Assembly: GCA_024682015.1 (NCBI GenBank)
Contig: JAIKZT010000041.1
Span: 1 to 14,163 of the forward strand
Direction of reading: 5' to 3'
Length of the DNA stretch: 14,163 nucleotides
Origin: Clostridia bacterium
GTDB lineage: Bacteria; Bacillota; Clostridia; Peptostreptococcales; Anaerovoracaceae
The notes beneath the pieces are model-generated. The model was not told the DNA's origin. It was given only the letters and a program-made list of their open reading frames with translations, and ran no database searches. The stretch's first letter is position 1; each line of letters begins with the position of its first letter. The position numbers were made by a program, and so were the translations under genes. Below are positions 6,131 through 11,719 of this stretch, piece by piece.

Positions 6131-7312
6131 TCAGTAGTTCTCTTTCCTCACCTCGAAGAACGCCTGCGGATGATTGCAGACCGGGCAAACCTCCGGCGCA
6201 GCCGTGCCGACCACGACGTGTCCGCAGTTGCGGCACTCCCACATGGTGACCCCGCTCTTTTTGAACACTTCCATGGTCTCGACGTTTTTAAGAAGCGCGC
6301 GATATCTCTCCTCGTGCATCTTTTCGATGGCCGCCACGCCGCGGAACTGTGCCGCAAGCGCAGAGAAGCCTTCTTCCTCCGCTTCTTTCGCCATTCTCTC
6401 ATACATGTCCGTCCACTCCGCGTTTTCCCCTTCCGCCGCGTGCAGCAGGTTTTCCGCGGTATCGCCGAGCTCGCCGAGAGCCTTGAACCAGAGCTTCGCG
6501 TGTTCCTTCTCGTTTTCCGCGGTCTGCAGGAACAGCGCCGCGATCTGCTCGTAGCCGGCCTTCTTCGCGACGGAAGCGAAGTATGTATATTTATTCCGCG
6601 CCTGAGACTCGCCGGCGAACGCCTCCCAGAGGTTCTTCTCCGTCTTTGTCCCCGCATACGGGTTTTTCTTTACCTCTTCTTCGACTTTTTTGAACTTTTC
6701 GGCAGGCTGCTTGCATACCGGACACTGCGCCGGAGGCTGCTCGCCCTCATGAACGTAACCGCATACCGTGCATACCCATTTTGCCATCGCTGTTTCTCCT
6801 TTCTTTTCCGTGCTCTTTTCGTTGTTTGGAACCGTTTCCAGGATCTTTTTCACTGTTTCCGCGGGAAATTCCGGCGTCGGGGGATCTGAGGCCAATTCCT
6901 CCAGCAGCGCATGCGCATTCCCGCTCTGCGGCAGCATATAGCTCGCCTCGCGCATGATGTCTTCCGCGACCAGCCGCTCGGACTTCGCCGCGGCAGCCAT
7001 CAGCCGGGCAAGCCCCGCCCTTTCCGTTTCCGAAGCGATCTGCAGAGCGATCTTTTCTCCGTCCATCTTGCCCTGGGCCAGCGCATTGAGCGCGGCTTTC
7101 ACGCGGTCCGTCTTCGGCTGCTGCGGAGGATATTCCTCCGGGACCATGCTGATCGCGCCGCTCGGGCAGGCGCCTGCGCAGACGCCGCAACCGATGCATT
7201 TTTCAACATCGATGATGCTGTCCTCCGTATCCGTCGCGCCCGTCGGGCAGACGTAGAGGCACAGGCAGTCCTTCGTGCAAAGTCTCAGGTTTCTGATGGC
7301 AACGCTCTTCAT
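6131..7312 (-). CDS. Ferredoxin-rubrerythrin fusion protein (two 4Fe-4S sites, two rubredoxin-type sites, diiron domain)
   Basis: A 393-residue cytoplasmic redox protein, probably a peroxide reductase with built-in electron carriers. Residues 1-55 are ferredoxin-like, with Cys12, 16, 18, 22 followed by Pro and a canonical set Cys39, 42, 45, 49 followed by Pro. Residues 60-170 are helical. Residues 179-210 are a rubredoxin-like site (Cys181, 184, 197, 200). Residues 225-345 are a rubrerythrin four-helix domain with all expected diiron ligands in place: Glu235, Glu268-x-x-His271, Glu296, Glu299 and Glu330-x-x-His333. Residues 357-390 are a second rubredoxin-like site (Cys360, 363, 376, 379). 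The start at 7312 was chosen because ATGA overlaps the upstream stop and the ferredoxin homology begins there; 20 further in-frame residues upstream look like readthrough of the preceding gene. A strong ribosome binding site before an internal Met176 could also yield rubrerythrin alone. In relatives I recall these as two separate genes; this needs checking. Confidence 0.85.
   Translation of the reverse strand: MKSVAIRNLRLCTKDCLCLYVCPTGATDTEDSIIDVEKCIGCGVCAGACPSGAISMVPEEYPPQQPKTDRVKAALNALAQGKMDGEKIALQIASETERAGLARLMAAAAKSERLVAEDIMREASYMLPQSGNAHALLEELASDPPTPEFPAETVKKILETVPNNEKSTEKKGETAMAKWVCTVCGYVHEGEQPPAQCPVCKQPAEKFKKVEEEVKKNPYAGTKTEKNLWEAFAGESQARNKYTYFASVAKKAGYEQIAALFLQTAENEKEHAKLWFKALGELGDTAENLLHAAEGENAEWTDMYERMAKEAEEEGFSALAAQFRGVAAIEKMHEERYRALLKNVETMEVFKKSGVTMWECRNCGHVVVGTAAPEVCPVCNHPQAFFEVRKENY
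6785..6802 (-). promoter_or_regulatory. Internal ribosome binding site and in-frame start for rubrerythrin alone
   Basis: On the minus strand, AAAGGAG (6796-6802) lies eight bases before an ATG (6785-6787), in frame with the ferredoxin-rubrerythrin gene at its residue 176. Residues after this ATG (MAKWVCTVCGYVHEG) look like the natural N-terminus of a rubredoxin/rubrerythrin protein. Initiation here would give a 218-residue protein ending at 6131. Confidence 0.6.
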
Positions 7313-7950
7313 CCTTTTGCCCTCCCCTCGATCTTCTCGAACTTCCACGCCGGCACTTTGCACACGGGGCACAGCTGCGGGGCTTCATCGCCTACGTAGA
7401 CGAATCCGCACACCGTGCATACCCAGATGTCCGTGTCGGCAAGCATCGCTTCTCCTTCCTTCAGGTACCTGTTCACCAGGGAGGAGAGCATCCTCGTCAC
7501 CTTCTCTCCCCAGACGCAGACGCGCGCCGCCCCTCTGTCGCCCGCTTCATCCGCGACTGCGCGAACTCCGGCGTACCTGTCGATATCCGCCTGCAGCAGC
7601 GCCGCGACGTCTTCTGCGGCGGCGTCCGGGATCGCCGGCGTGATGGAAGCAAAGTATTCCGCAAGCTCGCGAAACAGTCCTGCCTCCTCGCTCTTGTACT
7701 GTTTCTCGCAGCCCCTTGCGAGATTGGAGCAGAGCGCGGACAGCTGTCCGGGGGACAGTTTTTTCAGGTCCGCGTCCGCGAAAGCCGCCTGCGCTTTGGC
7801 AACTTCGGGCTTTGCCGCCTCTTCCGGCTTGAAATCCGCCTTCACCGCTCCGCAGAGGGGGCATTTCCAATCATCCGAAAGAGCCTCGAACGGTATCTTT
7901 TCCTTCGCGTCATCGTAGACGTACCCGCATATCTGGCAAATATATCGCAT
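7309..7950 (-). CDS. Double-rubredoxin protein with central helical domain
   Basis: A 213-residue cytoplasmic electron-transfer protein. Residues 3-40 are a near-classical rubredoxin (Cys5, Cys8, the PFEALSDDWKCPLCG pattern, Cys30, Cys33). Residues about 55-165 are helical, with no rubrerythrin-type Glu-x-x-His iron ligands that I can find, so a diiron site is unlikely. Residues 176-207 are a rubrerythrin-style second rubredoxin (Cys178, 181, 194, 197). The start is supported by AAGGAGGG just upstream. Its stop overlaps the next start by four bases (ATGA), coupling it to the ferredoxin-rubrerythrin gene. The likely job is to carry electrons to that rubrerythrin or to another oxygen- or peroxide-reducing partner. 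The central domain could be a degenerate ferritin-like fold, which is a guess. Confidence 0.85.
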   Translation of the reverse strand: MRYICQICGYVYDDAKEKIPFEALSDDWKCPLCGAVKADFKPEEAAKPEVAKAQAAFADADLKKLSPGQLSALCSNLARGCEKQYKSEEAGLFRELAEYFASITPAIPDAAAEDVAALLQADIDRYAGVRAVADEAGDRGAARVCVWGEKVTRMLSSLVNRYLKEGEAMLADTDIWVCTVCGFVYVGDEAPQLCPVCKVPAWKFEKIEGRAKG

Positions 7951-7969
7951 CTCTGACCCTCCTTATGTC

Positions 7970-7981
7970 TGGCGATCGCCA
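7970..7981. promoter_or_regulatory. 12-bp perfect palindrome before the rubredoxin ribosome binding site
   Basis: TGGCGATCGCCA is a perfect palindrome lying 20 bases upstream of the double-rubredoxin start, in the transcribed leader. It could be an operator or an RNA hairpin. No binding protein is implied by the sequence. Confidence 0.3.
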
Positions 7982-7994
7982 TGCAGCACCTGTC

Positions 7995-8021
7995 AAAAAA
8001 AGGGTTGGCCACGGCCAACCC
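7995..8021 (-). terminator. Intrinsic terminator upstream of the rubrerythrin operon
   Basis: Nine-base arms (8002-8010 and 8013-8021) form a perfect GC-rich hairpin with a two-base nominal loop. On the minus strand it is followed by seven T (7995-8001). It would end transcripts from lemA and the DUF3137-like gene. Because the best promoter for the next operon lies upstream of it (8061-8089), it may also act as an attenuator in that operon's leader. A smaller hairpin (8030-8043, CGCCC/GGGCG) precedes it. Confidence 0.85.
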
Positions 8022-8046
8022 ACTCCATTCGCCCCGCAGGGCGATC

Positions 8047-8067
8047 ATATACACACTGTCAGTATAT
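8047..8067. promoter_or_regulatory. Candidate operator dyad over the -10 of the rubrerythrin operon
   Basis: ATATAC (8047-8052) and GTATAT (8062-8067) form a 6-bp inverted repeat with nine bases between. It overlaps the proposed -10 and transcription start of the rubrerythrin operon, where a repressor would act. The palindrome ACTGTCAGT (8055-8063) lies inside it. It does not match a PerR box that I can recognise. Confidence 0.35.
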
Positions 8068-8089
8068 TTCATATGCCGCGAAATGGCAA
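8061..8089 (-). promoter_or_regulatory. Candidate promoter of the rubrerythrin operon
   Basis: On the minus strand, TTGCCA (8084-8089), a 17-base spacer and TATACT (8061-8066) make a good sigma-70-type promoter. It begins about 18 bases past the stop of the DUF3137-like gene. A transcript from it would have a leader of about 100 bases containing the hairpin and T-run at 7995-8021. Confidence 0.6.
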
Positions 8090-8106
8090 GGATTCCTGCG
8101 GATCTC

Positions 8107-9006
8107 CTATTTGTAGAGATTGGGTTCTATCCGCAGCTGATCGATGATGTCCGTGTACCAGCGGATCTCCTCCAGGAAGGCCTGGCTGAGCTTTTCCGGA
8201 TCGGTGCTTTTCTTTCCGAGCTCGAAAAAGTCTTCCCCGGTGTTCACAGCGATGTGGAATTTGCCGTCGCGCAGGAAGCTCATGTAGAGGTTTCCCCTGT
8301 GCGTTTCGGCCACATGCAGGATGTACTCCATCATGTGCGGCGTAAGGATATAGAACGCTTCTTCAGGGTCATCCGCTGTAACGATGAACTTTTCGTTAAA
8401 GGCTTCGTTCTCCATGCGGATGCGCGCTTTTTTGTAGCTGGAAACCATGTTCCTCGTGGCCGCAGACAGATGCACCTCGCCGGAAAGCTCCTTGGCGAAA
8501 TCGCACGTGAGCCACTGGCCCTTGAAGATGGTCTCTTCTGATTCCTCCCAGTCATCTTTTTCCGAGTCGTAATGCTCTTCCTTCCGGGTCAGCGTGATAT
8601 CGCTCATCTTCAGATGAAAGCCCTTGTAATCGGCGTCGATGTAATCGTCCCCGTTTATTTTTTCGTAGGGTTTGTAAAAGACCATGTGCGACGAACCGAT
8701 GACCTCGTCGGAGATCCGCTGCGAAGGCGCGTAGGTGACATGATCGAATGCTTTTTCCAGAAGGCCCTGCACGATGTTGCCGCTGATCAGGTTCTTGATC
8801 GCGCTTTGCTGCCCTGACATGAGCAGAGCAAAGGCAATTATGGGAATGAGCATGAGGAAGCCGAAAAGATATTTGCCCGCGAACAGCATTCCGGCCATGC
8901 CGAGGGCACAGCCTATGCAGAGGATTTCGAAGATCTTTGCCGTAGCGCGATGGCTTTTCAATGCATTCGACAGTTCTTTGCCGGACATTTGCTGCTGCGT
9001 GTTCAT
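8107..9006 (-). CDS. DUF3137-like membrane protein
   Basis: A 299-residue protein of unknown function. After a polar N-terminus there are two closely spaced membrane segments (about 26-43 and 46-64). A large soluble domain then runs to the C-terminus, with a YKGFHLKMSDITL stretch, a DF-x-KEL-x-GEVHL region and a late LRDGKFHIAVNTGEDFFE segment. This architecture and its place after lemA match what I know of DUF3137 proteins, but that assignment is from pattern memory. The start is preceded by a near-perfect AAGGAGGT. Only 16 bases separate it from the lemA stop, so the two are one operon. A LemA/DUF3137 pair may act together at the membrane; the role is not known. Confidence 0.85.
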   Translation of the reverse strand: MNTQQQMSGKELSNALKSHRATAKIFEILCIGCALGMAGMLFAGKYLFGFLMLIPIIAFALLMSGQQSAIKNLISGNIVQGLLEKAFDHVTYAPSQRISDEVIGSSHMVFYKPYEKINGDDYIDADYKGFHLKMSDITLTRKEEHYDSEKDDWEESEETIFKGQWLTCDFAKELSGEVHLSAATRNMVSSYKKARIRMENEAFNEKFIVTADDPEEAFYILTPHMMEYILHVAETHRGNLYMSFLRDGKFHIAVNTGEDFFELGKKSTDPEKLSQAFLEEIRWYTDIIDQLRIEPNLYK

Positions 9007-9022
9007 CGTGGACCTCCTTCGA

Positions 9023-9565
9023 TCAGAATGTCATGGAAACAGCGTCGTGCTGCTTTTCCTCTGCCGAGAAAAAGGCTTTCGGCTGGCGGCCGCCTGCCAG
9101 AAGCGATGCCGGAAATACGCGGATCGCCGTATTGTAGGCGGTCACGTTCGTGTTGTACAGGCGCCTCGCAGCCTGCAGATGCTCCTCCGCGTCGTGGATC
9201 CCGTGCATCAGCTTGATGCAGACCTCGCTGCCGCGCAGCTCGGGGTACCCTTCCACAACGGCAAACAGGCGGCTGCGGAACGCGTCGATCTCCTCGTTTG
9301 CCGCGTTCAGCTCCTCTACGGTCATGCCCTTGCGCAGCTCGACGATCTTCGTCAGGATCTCCTTTTCGTAGGCGATATACCCCTTCGTGACCTGAAGCAG
9401 GTTCGTCAGCAGATCGTACCGCTTGGCCAGCGCCACTTCGATCCCGGAGAGGCCTTCCTCCACGCGGATCTCCTTTGCGACAAAATCGTTCCTCGTCCGG
9501 ATGAGCCAGCCGGCGATCAGCAGGATAAGGAGTATGGGACACAGAATGATCAGGGAATTGCTCAT
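9023..9565 (-). CDS. lemA: LemA family membrane protein
   Basis: A 180-residue protein of normal LemA length. Residues 3-22 are a single N-terminal membrane segment and the rest forms long helices. Family landmarks are visible: RNDFVAKEIRVEEGLSGIEV followed by LAKRYDLLTNLLQVTKGY, YEKEILTKIVELR, FAVVEGYPELRGSE, ARRLYNTNVTAYNTAIRVFP and a C-terminal AFFSAEE. Canonical LemA proteins have the pattern QL-x-RR-x-DLIPNLV at the second position, so this is a modest variant. It is followed 16 bases later by the DUF3137-like gene. The start at 9565 has AAAGGAA eight bases upstream. LemA proteins are widely conserved but their biochemical function is not settled. Confidence 0.93.
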   Translation of the reverse strand: MSNSLIILCPILLILLIAGWLIRTRNDFVAKEIRVEEGLSGIEVALAKRYDLLTNLLQVTKGYIAYEKEILTKIVELRKGMTVEELNAANEEIDAFRSRLFAVVEGYPELRGSEVCIKLMHGIHDAEEHLQAARRLYNTNVTAYNTAIRVFPASLLAGGRQPKAFFSAEEKQHDAVSMTF

Positions 9566-9622
9566 GGGTACGTTCCTTTGCTGGCAGGCGCCGAAATATT
9601 GTTTTCAATGCTTCCTGCTTTG

Positions 9623-9651
9623 ATTATACATGAACACGGGGGAATAAATCA
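9623..9651 (-). promoter_or_regulatory. Candidate lemA promoter
   Basis: On the minus strand, TATAAT (9623-9628) is perfect and lies 57 bases before the lemA start. The -35 at 17 bases, TGATTT (9646-9651), is weak. Confidence 0.5.
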
Positions 9652-9660
9652 CTCAGTTTC

Positions 9661-9670
9661 GGCAATTGCC
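9661..9670. promoter_or_regulatory. 10-bp palindrome between divergent lemA and dehydratase promoters
   Basis: GGCAATTGCC is a perfect palindrome in the 212-base divergent region. CAGGCGCCTG (9710-9719) is a second one nearer the dehydratase gene. Either may be an operator; no regulator is encoded next to them. Confidence 0.25.
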
Positions 9671-9737
9671 ACAAATAATAAGGGATTATTTTGGTTTGCG
9701 CTGCAGGGTCAGGCGCCTGCGCGAAAGACGGCGCCGC

Positions 9738-9748
9738 TGTGATATAAT
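9738..9748 (+). promoter_or_regulatory. Extended -10 promoter of the dehydratase-like gene
   Basis: TGTGA directly before TATAAT (9743-9748) is a textbook extended -10 element. No -35 is visible at the usual distance, which extended -10 promoters can tolerate. The ribosome binding site AAAGGAGG (9765-9772) follows. Confidence 0.65.
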
Positions 9749-9777
9749 GGATCATCAGGGCACCAAAGGAGGACACC

Positions 9778-10965
9778 ATGAAGATCACGAAGATAGACCT
9801 GCTCACGGTGGGCGGGCTGGACATCATCAGCTTTACTTTCTGCCGCGTCTATACGGATGCCGGCATCTACGGAGACGGAGAGGTCGCCGGCATCCATGGC
9901 AGCGGCCGGGCAGCGTTCGCCATGCTGCAGGACTTCGCGAAATACCTGATCGGCAAAGACCCCATGAAGACAGAGCTGCTCTGGGAGGACATGTACAAGA
10001 CGAGTTTCTGGGGGCAGAACGGCGGTCCGGCGGTGTTCAACGCCATGAGCGCCTACGACATCGCCTGCTGGGACATCAAGGGCAAGTACTTTGGCGTGCC
10101 CGTCAGCACGCTGCTCGGCGGGGCCAGCCGGGATGCGATCCGCTGCTACGCCAGCCAGCTGCAGGACGGCTGGTGGCCGCTGGATGAAAACGGCTATTCC
10201 GAGCCGCACACGGCTATCACGCTGGCGGAGATCGAGGCGGCCTGCAAGCAGGCCGTCGCTGAAGGATTCGACTGCGTCAAGATCGACTGCCTGAACTACG
10301 ACGCAAGCGGCGCGCGGCCGACCCGCGCCATGCGCGAACAGATGCTGGAGCCGGATTATCTCAGCCTGTTCCGCGAGCGCATCGCCTGCGTGCGCAAGGC
10401 CATCGGGCCAGACGTGCAGCTCATCGTGGAGAACCACTCCCGCCTCGACAGCTTCGGCGCCTGCCAGATCGCGAACATCGCAAAAGACTTCGACATCCTG
10501 TACTTTGAGGAACCCAACACGCCTTCGGCGTTTACAGCGGAGTATCTGAAGGAGAAGATCGACATCCCCCTCGCCATGGGTGAGCGCATCTACACCCGCT
10601 GGCAGTACATCCCCTACCTGGAGAACCGCACGCTGCGCATCATCCAGCCGGACATCTCCAACTGCGGCGGCTATACGGAGACGAAGAAGGTCTGCGACAT
10701 GGCTCACGCGTACGACGTCGGCGTGCAGATCCACACCTGCGGCAGCCCCCTGTCCACGCACATCGCGCTGCAGCTGGAAGCGGTCATCCCGAACTTCGCC
10801 ATCCACGAGCATCACTCGCTGCTGCGCAACATCAAGACGCCGATCACGAAGTACAACTGGCAGCCGGAGAACGGATACCTGCCCGTTCCCACGGAGCCCG
10901 GCATCGGCAACGAACTGACCCCCAAGGCCTGGGAAATGGCGATCGCAAAGACGACGATCGAATAG
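9778..10965 (+). CDS. Enolase-superfamily dehydratase, galactonate/mannonate dehydratase-like
   Basis: A 395-residue cytoplasmic enzyme of the mandelate racemase/muconate lactonising family. These enzymes abstract a proton alpha to a carboxylate in a Mg2+-dependent reaction. The capping domain covers about 1-115 and the barrel follows. Metal ligands are probably Glu218 (in VENH), Glu244 (in YFEEP) and Glu269 (in MGER). His220, two residues after the first ligand, and His319 (IHTCG) with Asp292 (QPD) are candidate acid/base residues, an arrangement seen in galactonate- and mannonate-type dehydratases. MGERIYTRWQY also resembles that subgroup. A typical sequence there has PHCPLGP after the last strand, whereas this one has IHTCGSP, so the substrate may differ. 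No sugar transporter, kinase or aldolase is adjacent. The likely substrate class is sugar acids; the exact one cannot be called. Confidence 0.9.
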   Translation: MKITKIDLLTVGGLDIISFTFCRVYTDAGIYGDGEVAGIHGSGRAAFAMLQDFAKYLIGKDPMKTELLWEDMYKTSFWGQNGGPAVFNAMSAYDIACWDIKGKYFGVPVSTLLGGASRDAIRCYASQLQDGWWPLDENGYSEPHTAITLAEIEAACKQAVAEGFDCVKIDCLNYDASGARPTRAMREQMLEPDYLSLFRERIACVRKAIGPDVQLIVENHSRLDSFGACQIANIAKDFDILYFEEPNTPSAFTAEYLKEKIDIPLAMGERIYTRWQYIPYLENRTLRIIQPDISNCGGYTETKKVCDMAHAYDVGVQIHTCGSPLSTHIALQLEAVIPNFAIHEHHSLLRNIKTPITKYNWQPENGYLPVPTEPGIGNELTPKAWEMAIAKTTIE

Positions 10966-11030
10966 GCAGGTTTGACCCCGCCAGGGGTTGCGGGGAAGGC
11001 AGCCAGCCCCAACCGGCAACCGCCCGAGCG

Positions 11031-11083
11031 AAAGAAAACAAACGCACGGAACTGTTTTGAATAACGGTTCCGTGCGCATTTTT
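11031..11083. terminator. Bidirectional intrinsic terminator between dehydratase and nitroreductase genes
   Basis: CGCACGGAAC (11043-11052) pairs with GTTCCGTGCG (11067-11076). The stem extends inward through one G-U pair to about 14 pairs with a six-base loop. TTTTT follows on the plus strand (11079-11083). On the minus strand the hairpin is followed by TTTGTTTTCTTT (11031-11042). It can serve both convergent genes. The GC-rich stretch 10966-11030 can fold (GGTTGC 10986-10991 with GCAACC 11016-11021) but shows no recognisable RNA. Confidence 0.85.
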
Positions 11084-11139
11084 AACGGCAGTAGATTTTG
11101 CCCCTCTCTTGCTTTCTTTTCACATGGCAGGCCTCTGGC

Positions 11140-11634
11140 CTACAGCACCGGGTATTCGATTCTGCGCCGGCTGACGGGGGACGGTTTATGGTCGGTGTAG
11201 CCGACGGTCACGACGCCGGCCACGTAGCAGCGCTCGTTCAGGCCCAGCGCCGCGCGCATTTCCTCCTGCGTGTACCAGCCCGTCCAGCACGTCGCCAGGC
11301 CCATGTGCTCCGCCTGCAGCAGAATGTGCTCCGTCGCGATGGCGCTGTCCCGGATGACCCGCTCCATGTCCCCATCGTCCCGGTACTTCAGGTTTCCGAC
11401 GCACACGATGAACACCGGCGCCTGCATCATCCATTTCTGATCGTGGTCCGCTTTGGAGATCTTTTCCTTCATCTCCCGGGAGCGCACCACCAGGAAGTCC
11501 CAGGGCTGCGTGTTGGAACCGGACGGGGCGAGCCTGGCCGCTTCGATCAGGAGCGCGACCTGCTCGTCCGTCACTTCTCTGTCCGTGTAAGTTCTGACGC
11601 TTCTTCTGTTTACGATCTCCGGCATCACGTTCAT
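11140..11634 (-). CDS. Small nitroreductase-family flavoprotein
   Basis: A 164-residue protein at the short end of the nitroreductase family (FMN-dependent NAD(P)H oxidoreductases, usually dimeric). Visible features are the N-terminal RRSVR-x-Y signature (10-16), the APSGSNTQPWDFLVV FMN-binding stretch (36-50), the DSAIATEHILLQAEHMGLATCWTGW helix region (97-120, broken across the conserved Gly) and a C-terminal VVTVGYTDHKP (141-151). The start at 11634 has GAGGTG about ten bases upstream. An ATG three codons later is also possible. It follows the EamA transporter by 85 bases on the same strand with no terminator between, so co-transcription is likely. The physiological substrate cannot be predicted. 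Confidence 0.92.
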   Translation of the reverse strand: MNVMPEIVNRRSVRTYTDREVTDEQVALLIEAARLAPSGSNTQPWDFLVVRSREMKEKISKADHDQKWMMQAPVFIVCVGNLKYRDDGDMERVIRDSAIATEHILLQAEHMGLATCWTGWYTQEEMRAALGLNERCYVAGVVTVGYTDHKPSPVSRRRIEYPVL

Positions 11635-11719
11635 GGCTCTTTCACCTCATCCTTTCCTCTTCAGCAGTTTTGCAATGCTATCGCCCGGAATGGCCTCCGA
11701 ACCTTAAGCGCCCCGCAAA

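Noticed and set aside
7312..7372. Longer start for the ferredoxin-rubrerythrin fusion
   Set aside because: The extra 20 residues lie entirely within the upstream rubredoxin coding region. The ATGA overlap and the ferredoxin homology favour the start at 7312.
7970..7981. GCGATCGC core of the leader palindrome as a cyanobacterial HIP1 repeat
   Set aside because: It is a single copy in a Firmicute-like context. HIP1 is recognised by high abundance, which is absent here.
7991..7996. Perfect TTGACA on the minus strand as a -35 downstream of the terminator
   Set aside because: It overlaps the T-run of the hairpin, and no -10-like hexamer occurs at 15-19 bases. The promoter at 8061-8089 fits better.
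7842..8072. 76-codon frame covering the rubrerythrin leader and the start of the double-rubredoxin gene
   Set aside because: It begins inside the proposed -10 region, has no ribosome binding site, passes through the terminator hairpin and overlaps a real gene out of frame.
10966..11030. GC-rich foldable stretch after the dehydratase gene as a small RNA
   Set aside because: The stems are short and broken, and no promoter or known RNA signature is visible. It is most likely just 3' untranslated sequence.
9709..11079. 456-codon open frame opposite the dehydratase-like gene
   Set aside because: It is the complement of a well-supported enzyme gene. Its composition is shadow-like and it runs through the downstream terminator.
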